Assembly (NCBI GenBank): GCA_902579065.1
Contig: CACHFI010000008.1
Span: 1 to 42,831 of the forward strand
Reading direction: 5' to 3'
DNA length: 42,831 nucleotides
From: an uncultured Bacteroidota bacterium
Lineage (GTDB): Bacteria; Bacteroidota; Bacteroidia; Flavobacteriales; BACL11
Made by a program: the position numbers and the translations under genes. Every line of letters starts with the position of its first letter. Position 1 is the stretch's first letter. Under the pieces are notes generated by a model that was not told where the DNA came from, did no database searches, and was given only the letters and a program-made list of their open reading frames with translations. Of the stretch, positions 19,682 to 28,579 are shown in pieces.

Positions 19682-20422
19682 ATGTTAAAAAGCAATGAAA
19701 TTAAATTTATAAAATCACTTTATTTAAAAAAAAATAGGGATGAAAAATCATTGTTTATTGTTGAGGGTGAGAAGATATTATCTGAACTTATTAATTCTGA
19801 TTTTGTTATTGATAAAGTATATGCCACTGAAGCTTGTTATGATCTATATAGTTCAAAAATTAAAGAAGAAATACTATTTAAAATTACTCAAAAGGAACTT
19901 TCAAGAATTAGTAATTTAAAATCTCCAAATAATGTTTTAGCTATTGTAAAGAAAAAAAATATTGCATTAGATTACGATAAAATTCAAGGGCTTACATTAG
20001 TTTTAGATAATATTAATGATCCTGGAAATTTTGGAACAATAATAAGATCTTGTAATTGGTTTAATATAAAGAGTATCATATGTTCTGATAACACAGTTGA
20101 TTTATATAATTCAAAAGTTATTCAATCTTCAATGGGATCACTTTTTAGAGTTGATATTTTTTATACAAATCTTGTTGATTTTTTTGAAAAATGTAGTGAT
20201 AACTTTCATGTGTATGGTGCTGTATTAGAAGGACAGGATTCCAAAACAGTCAATGTCAAACCAAATTCTCTTCTTATAATTGGAAATGAATCACATGGAA
20301 TATCTGATGCTTTAAAACAATTTATTGATACAAAAATTACAATCAAAAAGTTTTCAGATCAAATTGATTCATTAAATGCAGCTACTGCTACTAGTATTTT
20401 GCTTTATGAATTTTCAAAGTAG
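19682..20422 (+). CDS. SpoU/TrmH-family RNA 2'-O-methyltransferase
   Basis: MLKSNEIKFIKSLYLKKNRDEKSLFIVEGEKIL; VLDNINDPGNFGTIIRSCNWF; LLIIGNESHGIS; SLNAATATSILLYE (SPOUT motifs). Start trimmed to MLKSNEIKF. Confidence 0.9.
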   Translation: MLKSNEIKFIKSLYLKKNRDEKSLFIVEGEKILSELINSDFVIDKVYATEACYDLYSSKIKEEILFKITQKELSRISNLKSPNNVLAIVKKKNIALDYDKIQGLTLVLDNINDPGNFGTIIRSCNWFNIKSIICSDNTVDLYNSKVIQSSMGSLFRVDIFYTNLVDFFEKCSDNFHVYGAVLEGQDSKTVNVKPNSLLIIGNESHGISDALKQFIDTKITIKKFSDQIDSLNAATATSILLYEFSK

Positions 20423-20424
20423 TT

Positions 20425-21135
20425 TTATTCAAAAGTAAATGAAATCATCCAACTACTAGTTTTAAGATTCTTTATTGCTTCTGTATATAATGTGCTATCC
20501 TTTGTGAGTATATTAATGATACCATGAGATAGTTTGATTTGTGGGGAGAATTTAAAATATTGTAAATAAAAATCAATACCAAATCCACCTTCAATCATGA
20601 GATCATGATTATTTAATTTTACTAATTCTTGACCTTCATCATCTATTTCTGATTGAGATGCAATATCAAGACTATATTTTATACCACACATTACATATGT
20701 TCTGAAGTTATTATATCTTTCTGATTTATATTTTAAAGAAAATGGAAAATCAATCATTGTAGATTCAATTCTTTTTTCTTGTGATGGCAAATTACTTTGA
20801 TTATTGAAACTATAATTCAATATTCTTTCTCCAAAAACAAGTGTTGGAATAAATCTTAGATCAGTGTATTTTCCTAATCTTAAATTAGATACAATACCTA
20901 GATTAAATCCTTTCTGATCTTCTGATAACATACTAAGTAATGTGTCATTATTTAGAAAATTATTATTCTTATTTATGTTAAAGTTTAGTGAGTTAATACC
21001 TAAAGTAAATCCAAAATGAATCTTTTTAAAATCATACCTGGGAAGATTTTGAGGTTTTTTATGTCTTTGTCCAAAAGAATTAAAACTAACACATAAAAGT
21101 AATGCTATTAAAAAAAATATGTTTGGTGATTTCAC
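20425..21135 (-). CDS. porT: PorT-family outer-membrane beta-barrel protein (T9SS-associated)
   Basis: 236 aa; signal peptide, KKPQNLPRYDFKKIHFGFTLGINSLNF, beta-strand-rich; position next to ubiE as commonly seen in Bacteroidota. Confidence 0.82.
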   Translation of the reverse strand: MKSPNIFFLIALLLCVSFNSFGQRHKKPQNLPRYDFKKIHFGFTLGINSLNFNINKNNNFLNNDTLLSMLSEDQKGFNLGIVSNLRLGKYTDLRFIPTLVFGERILNYSFNNQSNLPSQEKRIESTMIDFPFSLKYKSERYNNFRTYVMCGIKYSLDIASQSEIDDEGQELVKLNNHDLMIEGGFGIDFYLQYFKFSPQIKLSHGIINILTKDSTLYTEAIKNLKTSSWMISFTFE

Positions 21136-21156
21136 TTTTTGGAAACGTTTGATATA

Positions 21157-21882
21157 TTATTTTATTGCAATATACAATGATACTACTCCAAATGTTAGGG
21201 AGTAATGATTACATTTTGAAAAACCAATTTGTTTTAATTGATCTATAAAATTATTACTAGAAGGAAAATTTTTTACAGATTTTGAAAGATAACTATATGC
21301 TTTGTAGTCTTTGGAAATTAGATTTCCAATAATTGGAGTTAGAGTCTCAAAATAAAAATTAAACAACTGTTTTAAAGGAAATTTTTCTGGATATGATGGT
21401 TCAAGTATTGCAACATAACCTCCTTCTTTTATTACTCTATAAATTTCGTTTAGCCCTTTTTCTAGATTTTCAAAGTTTCTAACTCCAAAACCAACAGTAA
21501 TCGCATCAAAGGTTTCATTATTAAATGATAAATTTTCAGCATCACCATTAATTAATTTGATCCTGCTTTTCAGGTTTTTATTAGTTATTTTTTCTTTAGC
21601 TACTTTTAACATTTGATCAGAAATGTCTAATCCGATAATTTCTGCATTAGTATATTTTGCTGTTATTATTGCTAAATCAGCAGTACCTGTTGCAATATCA
21701 AGAACATTTTTGGGATTGTTCTTAATTTTTTTTACTGCTATTGTTCTCCATATATTATCAATCCCAAATGTTAGGAAACGGTTCAAAAAATCATATTGAC
21801 CAGCAATTTTGTTAAACATTTGTTTAACTTGATTTTTTTTGTTTTGTGAGTTATTGTAGGGTTTGACAATTTTAGACATCAA
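21157..21882 (-). CDS. ubiE: Demethylmenaquinone/ubiquinone methyltransferase UbiE/MenG
   Basis: FNKIAGQYDFLNRFLTFGIDNIWR; NVLDIATGTADLAI; DAITVGFGVRNFENLEKGLNEIYRV. Confidence 0.94.
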   Translation of the reverse strand: MMSKIVKPYNNSQNKKNQVKQMFNKIAGQYDFLNRFLTFGIDNIWRTIAVKKIKNNPKNVLDIATGTADLAIITAKYTNAEIIGLDISDQMLKVAKEKITNKNLKSRIKLINGDAENLSFNNETFDAITVGFGVRNFENLEKGLNEIYRVIKEGGYVAILEPSYPEKFPLKQLFNFYFETLTPIIGNLISKDYKAYSYLSKSVKNFPSSNNFIDQLKQIGFSKCNHYSLTFGVVSLYIAIK

Positions 21883-22861
21883 GAATTTCTTTTGCTCTCT
21901 CTAATAATTCTTGATTAGTTATTGGAACTACACCAACTTTTTCACAGACTATACCACCAGCAATATTTGCAAGTAATGCAATTTCTTCAAAATCTATGTT
22001 ACAAGCCATACAAATTGCTGCAACAGAAACTACAGTGTCACCTGCGCCAGAAACATCAATTACATTTGATGTTGTTGAGCTTTCTATTATAAAGTTATTT
22101 TTAGTGTTTAGACAAATTCCTTTGCTTGATAATGTTAAGAGAATTGCTTTTGCAGAGATAAGCTCTCTTAATTCTGTTGTTTTCTTAGTTATTTCATTTT
22201 TATTTTCAATATCAATGCTTGTTTTTAAACCATCTTTAATTTCATTAAAATTTGGTTTAAATAAAGTGCAATTTTTATATAATAAAAAATTCTGTTTTTT
22301 TGGATCAACAATCGTTGGAATATTTTTTTTATTAGCTAAACAAATTATTTTTTCAATAATATTTTCTGTTAGAACTCCTTTATTATAATCTTGTAGAATA
22401 ATGGCATCAATATTATGAGTTAATTTTTCAATTAGATTATAAAACTGCTTTTCTATTTTTATTGGATAAGTATCCTCTTCGTCAATTCTTAGTTGATGTT
22501 TATTGTTTGCAATAACTCGGGTTTTAGTGGTAGTTTTTCTACCGTTAGAAATTAACATACCTTCTAAGGTTAAGCCTTGTTCCTGCATTAATTCTTCAAA
22601 CAATATCCCTCTATTATCATTTCCAATTACAGTGCATAGAATTGATTCCGCACCTAATTCTTTTAAATTTAAAGCTACATTAGCAGCTCCGCCAAGTCTA
22701 CTATCGTTTTGATTAACTGCAACATCTACAACAGGTACAGGAGCTTCTGGAGACATTCTATTTATTTCCCCCCATAGGTAAGTGTCGATAATTGCATCTC
22801 CAACAATTAGAATTCTTTTAGATTTGAAATCGTGAAAATATTTATTGAGATTCATTTTCAC
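21872..22861 (-). CDS. PfkB-family kinase, D-glycero-beta-D-manno-heptose-7-phosphate kinase (RfaE1/HldE N-terminal domain type)
   Basis: ILIVGDAIIDTYLWGEINRMSPEAPVPVVDV; RLGGAANVALNLKELGA; VDVSGAGDTVVS. Confidence 0.88.
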   Translation of the reverse strand: MKMNLNKYFHDFKSKRILIVGDAIIDTYLWGEINRMSPEAPVPVVDVAVNQNDSRLGGAANVALNLKELGAESILCTVIGNDNRGILFEELMQEQGLTLEGMLISNGRKTTTKTRVIANNKHQLRIDEEDTYPIKIEKQFYNLIEKLTHNIDAIILQDYNKGVLTENIIEKIICLANKKNIPTIVDPKKQNFLLYKNCTLFKPNFNEIKDGLKTSIDIENKNEITKKTTELRELISAKAILLTLSSKGICLNTKNNFIIESSTTSNVIDVSGAGDTVVSVAAICMACNIDFEEIALLANIAGGIVCEKVGVVPITNQELLERAKEILDV

Positions 22862-24054
22862 TTTAGTTTTTCTAATTGAATTTGTATTCTCTTAGCAGCT
22901 TCCAATAGATTATTTTCAGAAGCAGCATATGATATTCTAACACATTCCGGATTGCCAAAAGGAGCTCCAGAAACAAGTGCTACATAACATGAGTTTAATA
23001 AATACATACATAAATCATCTGCATTTTTAATTACTTTGTCTCCATCTGACTTCCCAAAAAAGTATGATACATCTGGAAAAATATAAAAGGCTCCATCGGG
23101 AATATTACATTTAATTCCTTTAATGCTATTTAATTTTTCAAGTAATAAATCTCTTCTTTTAAGAAAAGAACTTTTCATTTCATTAGTAACAATTTTGGGA
23201 TCAGCATTCATTGCTTCCTCAGTTGCTTTTTGAGCAATTGCACATGTTGCTGAAGTTACTTGACCTTGTATTTTATTACATGCTTTTGCAATCCACAATG
23301 GAGCACCTATAAATCCTACTCTCCACCCTGTCATTGCAAAACCCTTAGAAACTCCATTAACAGTAATTACTCTATCTTTTAAACTGTCAATTGTTCCTAT
23401 GCTAAAATGTTTATCAGTAAAATTTATATGCTCATAAATTTCATCAGAAACAATATAAATATTTGGGTATTTTTTAAAAATTTCTGCAATTTCTCTTAGC
23501 TCATCTTCAGTATAAACTGATCCGCTAGGATTACATGGAGAACTAAACATAAACATTCTTGTTTTATCAGTTATTGCATTTTCAATTTGTTTTGGGCTAA
23601 CTTTAAAATTTTTTGTAACTGATGAAGAAATTTCAACAGGTATTCCTTCTGCAAGCTTAATAATTTCAGCATAAGACACCCAGTATGGACAAGGCAAGAG
23701 AACTTCATCACCAGGGTCTAAAAGACTTAAACAAATATTTGCCAATGATTGTTTAGCTCCAGTTGAAACAACAATTTCATCTTTTGTAAATTCAAGTTTA
23801 TTGTCTCTTTTAAATTTTTTTGCAATAGAATTTCTTAATTCATCTAGCCCGGGTACTGGAGTATAGTGAGAATAGTTGTTTGTAATTGCTTCTTTTGCTG
23901 CATCTTTAATAAATTCAGGTGTATTAAAGTCTGGTTCTCCTAGACTTAATGCAATTACATCTTTTCCTTCTGCTTTTAATTCTCTGCTCATTCTAGCCAT
24001 TGCAAGAGTTGCACTTTCTGCTAGTCTATTTATTCTTTCTGATAACTTTTGCAT
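22858..24054 (-). CDS. PLP-dependent aspartate aminotransferase family
   Basis: 398 aa; IALSLGEPDFNTPEFI, GAKQSLANICLSLLDPGDEVLLPCPYW, VNGVSKGFAMTGWRVGF. Confidence 0.93.
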   Translation of the reverse strand: MQKLSERINRLAESATLAMARMSRELKAEGKDVIALSLGEPDFNTPEFIKDAAKEAITNNYSHYTPVPGLDELRNSIAKKFKRDNKLEFTKDEIVVSTGAKQSLANICLSLLDPGDEVLLPCPYWVSYAEIIKLAEGIPVEISSSVTKNFKVSPKQIENAITDKTRMFMFSSPCNPSGSVYTEDELREIAEIFKKYPNIYIVSDEIYEHINFTDKHFSIGTIDSLKDRVITVNGVSKGFAMTGWRVGFIGAPLWIAKACNKIQGQVTSATCAIAQKATEEAMNADPKIVTNEMKSSFLKRRDLLLEKLNSIKGIKCNIPDGAFYIFPDVSYFFGKSDGDKVIKNADDLCMYLLNSCYVALVSGAPFGNPECVRISYAASENNLLEAAKRIQIQLEKLK

Positions 24055-24072
24055 ATTTATTTTTAAGGGCTA

Positions 24073-24080
24073 CAAATATA
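24073..24080 (-). promoter_or_regulatory. -7 element TATATTTG for the aminotransferase operon
   Basis: Complement of caaatata; TATATTTG matches TAnnTTTG; 18 nt upstream of the ATG; forms one arm of an inverted repeat with 24098-24107. Confidence 0.45.
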
Positions 24081-24097
24081 AGAATATTGAAATGATA

Positions 24098-24105
24098 TAT
24101 ATTTG
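24098..24105 (+). promoter_or_regulatory. -7 element TATATTTG for the small repeat protein gene
   Basis: TATATTTG directly in sequence, 19 nt before ATG 24125; no well-spaced TTG seen. Confidence 0.45.
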
Positions 24106-24124
24106 TAACTTCAGATTTAAAAGT

Positions 24125-24469
24125 ATGTATTTATATAAGATTATTTTGTTTTTGTTTTTTACTTTTTTTTGCTTGAAAACCTCATATTCTCAAAAAGTTT
24201 TCGCTGTTGATTATGCTAGTTATGCTGATATTAAAGTTTTTGTTACTAAGTATGCTAGTCAAGCTGATCTTCTTGTTTTTAAAGTTAAATTTTCTTCTCA
24301 GTCATCTGATAATGTTGGTAATTGGTATTTTGTAGAATATGCCAGTCAAGCGGACAAAAAAATATATTATTGTAAATATGCTAGTGAGGCGGATTTAAAA
24401 ATATATTTTGTTGATTATGAAAGTCAATCTAAATGGAAAAAAAATGAAAAAAGACATATGTTTTTTTAA
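24125..24469 (+). CDS. Secreted DUF6150-like repeat protein ('7(1) septoil knot' domain type)
   Basis: Signal peptide MYLYKIILFLFFTFFCLKTSYSQ, then six ~13-aa beta repeats KVFAVDYASYADI/KVFVTKYASQADL/LVFKVKFSSQSSD-NVGN-WYFVEYASQADK/KIYYCKYASEADL/KIYFVDYESQSKW. Start trimmed from the ORF-track 23876, which lies inside the aminotransferase. Confidence 0.8.
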   Translation: MYLYKIILFLFFTFFCLKTSYSQKVFAVDYASYADIKVFVTKYASQADLLVFKVKFSSQSSDNVGNWYFVEYASQADKKIYYCKYASEADLKIYFVDYESQSKWKKNEKRHMFF

Positions 24470-25407
24470 TATTCTTGAATTATATTAAATAAATCATCTT
24501 TTCCAGAGATTATATTTTTAATTATATCCTCTAATTTTTTGGATTCTTTTAGCTTTGAATATTTTTTATTTCCAAGTTCATCTTTTAAAACTTTTTTTAG
24601 CCAGAATATTTCTTGTTTTTTTCTTTTTTTAATGAAAGAATCTTCTCTACGAGCTATATTGTTAAATTGATTAACAATGGTGTTAATTTCGTCAATACCA
24701 TTATTATTTATTGAAGAGCATTTTAATACTTTTGGTAACCAAATTTCATCGACAGGTGGGTTAATTGAAATAATATTTCTAAACTCAATTAATGTTTGCT
24801 TGGCTTTCATTTGATTATCACCATCATCTTTTGTAACAATAATTAAATGGGCTAATTCAATAATACCTCTCTTAATTGCTTGTAATTGATCACCAGCACC
24901 AGTGATTGTTAATAATAGCATAATATCAACTAATTTACTAACTGTGGTTTCAGATTGCCCAACACCAACAGTTTCAATAATAATTATATCATAACCAGCT
25001 GCTTCACATAGAAGAATACAGTCTCTAGTTTTATTAGACACACCACCTAAAACACCATTATTTGCACTGGGTCTGATAAAAGCATTTTTTTCTAATGAAA
25101 GTTTTTCCATTCTACTTTTATCTCCTAAAATACTGCCACTTGTTTTTTCACTTGAAGGATCAATTGCAAGAACGGCAACACTTTTTCCTTGATTAATAAA
25201 AGTTTGACCAAATTTTTCAATAAATGAGCTTTTTCCTACACCAGGAATTCCAGTAACTCCGATTCTAATTGTATTTTGTTTTTCAGGAAATTTTGAAAGA
25301 AGGTTGCTGATAAAACGTTGATCGTTTTCTAATGTGCTTTCAGCAAGTGTAATAGCCTTACTTAATGCTTTGTTATTTTTATTTTTTAATTCGTTATATA
25401 TATTCAT
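24466..25407 (-). CDS. meaB: MeaB/ArgK-family P-loop GTPase (methylmalonyl-CoA mutase-associated)
   Basis: 313 aa; IGVTGIPGVGKSSFIEKFG; LAIDPSSEKTSGSILGDKSRM; IIIETVGVGQSE; VTKDDGDN. Confidence 0.92.
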   Translation of the reverse strand: MNIYNELKNKNNKALSKAITLAESTLENDQRFISNLLSKFPEKQNTIRIGVTGIPGVGKSSFIEKFGQTFINQGKSVAVLAIDPSSEKTSGSILGDKSRMEKLSLEKNAFIRPSANNGVLGGVSNKTRDCILLCEAAGYDIIIIETVGVGQSETTVSKLVDIMLLLTITGAGDQLQAIKRGIIELAHLIIVTKDDGDNQMKAKQTLIEFRNIISINPPVDEIWLPKVLKCSSINNNGIDEINTIVNQFNNIARREDSFIKKRKKQEIFWLKKVLKDELGNKKYSKLKESKKLEDIIKNIISGKDDLFNIIQEY

Positions 25408-25781
25408 TACTTACAAGCTATGATAGAAATTTCAATATTTACATCTTTTGGTAATCTTGAAACTTCAACTGTTTCTCTAGCAGGAGGGTTGGTGTCAAAG
25501 AATTTTCCATAAATTTCATTTACAGTATTAAAATCATTCATGTTTTTAAGAAAGATTGTTGATTTTACAACATTAGAAAAATCCATATTAACCTGCTTTA
25601 AAATAGCATTTAAATTTTCAAATATTTGATTAATTTCATCGGAAATATTTTGGTTGTTTAATGTTCCATTTTTATCTAAAGCTATTTGACCAGAGCAATA
25701 TAATGTGTCATTAGAAAAAACAGCTTGACTATAAGGGCCAATAGCTTTTGGAGCATTTTCTGTGAATATAATTTTTTTCAT
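25407..25781 (-). CDS. ridA: RidA family (YjgF/YER057c/UK114) deaminase
   Basis: 124 aa; AIGPYSQAVFSNDTLYCSGQIALD; NPPARETVEVSRLPKDVNIEISIIA. Confidence 0.94.
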   Translation of the reverse strand: MKKIIFTENAPKAIGPYSQAVFSNDTLYCSGQIALDKNGTLNNQNISDEINQIFENLNAILKQVNMDFSNVVKSTIFLKNMNDFNTVNEIYGKFFDTNPPARETVEVSRLPKDVNIEISIIACK

Positions 25782-25783
25782 AA

Positions 25784-26425
25784 TTAATTTCTTTTACCAA
25801 ATATAATACTTCCTAACCTTATCATATTACTTCCTTTATCAATTGCAATATTAAAATCATTGCTCATTCCCATAGATAAGATTCTAAAATTTTCGGATTT
25901 TCTTTTATTAAAAGCTTTACTCAATATAGTAAATTCACTTTCAATGATCTTTTGATTTTTTGTAAAAGTTGACATCCCCATTAATCCAACTATATTAATG
26001 TTTTCCAAAGTTTTTGAATATTTCATCACATCATCTAATTCATTAATATTAAAGCCTGATTTGTTATCTTCCTGTGCAATTTTAATTTGAATTAAACAGT
26101 CTATAACTCGACTTACATTTTTTGCTCTTTTATTTATCTCATCTAATAATTTAAAATTATCTACTGAATGAATTAAATAAACAAAGGGAACTATGTTTTT
26201 TACCTTATTTCTTTGAAGATTCCCTATAAAATGCCATTTAATATTTTTTGGTAAAATGCTATGTTTTTCAACTAGTTCTTGAACTTTATTTTCTCCAAAT
26301 TCTTTATGGCCATAGTTGTAAGCTTCTAATATTTTATCTTTTGATTGGGTTTTGGATACAACAACAATGTTAACATTTTTTGAAATTTGATTTCTTAATT
26401 TATCTAAATTATTTTGGATATTCAT
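25784..26425 (-). CDS. YggS-family pyridoxal phosphate homeostasis protein
   Basis: 213 aa; VVVSKTQSKDKILEAYNYGHKEFGENKVQEL, KWHFIGNLQRNKVK, ILSMGMSNDFNIAIDKGSNMIRLGSIIFG. Confidence 0.94.
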   Translation of the reverse strand: MNIQNNLDKLRNQISKNVNIVVVSKTQSKDKILEAYNYGHKEFGENKVQELVEKHSILPKNIKWHFIGNLQRNKVKNIVPFVYLIHSVDNFKLLDEINKRAKNVSRVIDCLIQIKIAQEDNKSGFNINELDDVMKYSKTLENINIVGLMGMSTFTKNQKIIESEFTILSKAFNKRKSENFRILSMGMSNDFNIAIDKGSNMIRLGSIIFGKRN

Positions 26426-27618
26426 TATAAATCTAAGATAGTAATACCGGATCTAAGCTTTGGGTCTATATAAGTGCTCTTTGGTGGAAGTGTTTGATTT
26501 TTATCTGCTATTTCTTTTATGGTTTCTAATTTAATTGGGTTTAAAATAAAAGCGATTGAGCTTGAATCATTATCTATAATTTTTATAATGTTATCGATTT
26601 TTTCTTTTCCGCTGTAATATTTAATTTTTTTACTGTTACTGTCAATTTTAAATATTTCATTAAATATTTTTTTATTCAAAATAGAGTAGGAGAGCCTAGA
26701 AAGACTGTCTGAAGAAATCATATCTTTTTTAGCTACAATACTTAAAAAAGTTTTATTAAAATAAATAATTATTTCATTACTATTTTTAGTTTGAAATTTT
26801 GGTCCACTTATTTTTTTAACATCGAAGTTTTTCGATAATTTTTGTAAAAATAAATTCCTGTCAATTTCTTTTTGAAATTTTAATACTCTGTTAAAACCGT
26901 ATATCTTAAGATCATTTTCATCAATTAATAAACTCATAAAATGTTTTATGCCATTACTCTTACTAAGTTGATATGATGATTCTGTTCTATGATGACCATC
27001 TGCTATATAAAGAGAATTTACTTTTTTAAATTCATTCTGAATATCAAGAATGTCTTTGGAGTTTGATATTATCCATAATTTATGAAGAGCTTTATTTGAT
27101 GTTGTAAATTCATATTCGGCTCTACCATTACTGAGTTTATCTATCAAAGTACTTATCTTTTTGTTTGATTTATAAGACAATAATACTGGATCAGCATTAA
27201 ATTTTATTTTTGATAGATATTCAGTAAATAAAGCTTCTCTTTTTTTTAATGTTTTTTCGTGTTTTTTAATTACTCCTTTTTCATATTCTTCGGTTGATGC
27301 AGAAGCAATTATTCCTTTGTACTTGTTTCCTTCATGATTTAAATAGTAAATATAAAATGCTCTTTCCTTGTCTTTATTAATTATTTCTTGATCTAAAAAA
27401 GATTTATATTTCTTTTTAATTAACTCAAATTTTTGATTTCCTTCTAATGTTTTCTTTTGATTAAAATCAGGATTGATAATTTGAAGAAACGTAAATGGAT
27501 TATTTAATAATTTTTCAGATAATCCTTTTTTTGAATAGCTTAAATATGTTCTTGTTGCAAAAAGTCCAACTTTATCCCTAGTAGGCCTCACAGCTTTAAA
27601 AGGTAAAATTGTTGCCAT
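26425..27618 (-). CDS. DUF1015 family protein
   Basis: 397 aa; MATILPFKAVRPTRDKVGLFATRTYL, YIADGHHRTESSYQL, characteristic of DUF1015; adjacent to serA/serC. Confidence 0.88.
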   Translation of the reverse strand: MATILPFKAVRPTRDKVGLFATRTYLSYSKKGLSEKLLNNPFTFLQIINPDFNQKKTLEGNQKFELIKKKYKSFLDQEIINKDKERAFYIYYLNHEGNKYKGIIASASTEEYEKGVIKKHEKTLKKREALFTEYLSKIKFNADPVLLSYKSNKKISTLIDKLSNGRAEYEFTTSNKALHKLWIISNSKDILDIQNEFKKVNSLYIADGHHRTESSYQLSKSNGIKHFMSLLIDENDLKIYGFNRVLKFQKEIDRNLFLQKLSKNFDVKKISGPKFQTKNSNEIIIYFNKTFLSIVAKKDMISSDSLSRLSYSILNKKIFNEIFKIDSNSKKIKYYSGKEKIDNIIKIIDNDSSSIAFILNPIKLETIKEIADKNQTLPPKSTYIDPKLRSGITILDL

Positions 27619-27619
27619 T

Positions 27620-28579
27620 TTATTTTTTGAAAATTGAAATTATTTGTTCTGCTAGTTCACTACCTATTCTATCTTGTGCTTCTAAAGTTGCTGCTCCTAT
27701 ATGTGGAGTCATAGAAATTGCATTGTGCATTAGTAAATGAATACTTGGATTAGGTTCATTTTCAAAAACATCTAGACCAGCATAAGCTAATTTTTCTTTA
27801 TCCAATGCAAACATAAGTGCAGTTTCATCAATATTTCCACCCCGAGAGGTATTTACAATTCCAGCTCCTGTCTTCATTAAGCCAATCTCTTCAGCTCCAA
27901 TCAAAGCCTCATCATCAATTTTTGGAACATGTATTGTTATGAAATCCGAATTTTTTAATAAATCATTTAATTCACATGTTTCTATTGTAAAAGTTTTCTT
28001 ATCACCGTTGTAAAAGTTTAAAGTTATGTTTTCTTCTTTTATGAATTTATCATGAGCCATAATATTCATACCAAGACCTATTCCTCTTTTCGCTACTTCT
28101 TGACCAATTCTTCCAAAACCAATTATTCCAAGTGTTTTTCCACTCAATTCTTTTCCAGAAGAGTACGATTTTTTAAGATTTTTAAAGTTTGTATCGCCTT
28201 CCATTGGCATTTGTCTATTAGAAATATATAAATATCTAACCATTCCAAATAAGTGTGCAAAAACTAATTCAGCTACAGATGATGAAGATGCAGCAGGAGT
28301 ATTAATAACATGAATATTTTTTTCTTTTGCATATGATACATCAATATTATCCATCCCTACACCACCACGACCAATTATTTTAATGCCAGGGCACTGGTCA
28401 ATTATGTCTTTTCTTACCTTAGTAGCACTTCTTACTAATATAACTTCATAATTTTCTTCGTTAATTTTTTGAATTAAGTCTTCTTGATCAATTTTTTTTG
28501 TATTTACCTCAAACCCATTTTCTTTTAATATTTGAACTCCTAGTTCAGAAATTCCATCATTTGCTAGTACTTTTATCAT
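27620..28579 (-). CDS. serA: D-3-phosphoglycerate dehydrogenase (short form without ACT domain)
   Basis: 319 aa; GRGGVGMDNIDVSYAKEKNIHVINTPAASSSSVAEL; LGIIGFGRIGQEVAKR; NTSRGGNIDETALM; MTPHIGAAT. Confidence 0.92.
   Translation of the reverse strand: MIKVLANDGISELGVQILKENGFEVNTKKIDQEDLIQKINEENYEVILVRSATKVRKDIIDQCPGIKIIGRGGVGMDNIDVSYAKEKNIHVINTPAASSSSVAELVFAHLFGMVRYLYISNRQMPMEGDTNFKNLKKSYSSGKELSGKTLGIIGFGRIGQEVAKRGIGLGMNIMAHDKFIKEENITLNFYNGDKKTFTIETCELNDLLKNSDFITIHVPKIDDEALIGAEEIGLMKTGAGIVNTSRGGNIDETALMFALDKEKLAYAGLDVFENEPNPSIHLLMHNAISMTPHIGAATLEAQDRIGSELAEQIISIFKK

Noticed and set aside
23876-24124. N-terminal extension of the knot-like protein ORF
   Set aside because: Mostly antisense to the aminotransferase N-terminus; the signal-peptide Met at 24125, preceded by a TATATTTG element, is the more likely start.
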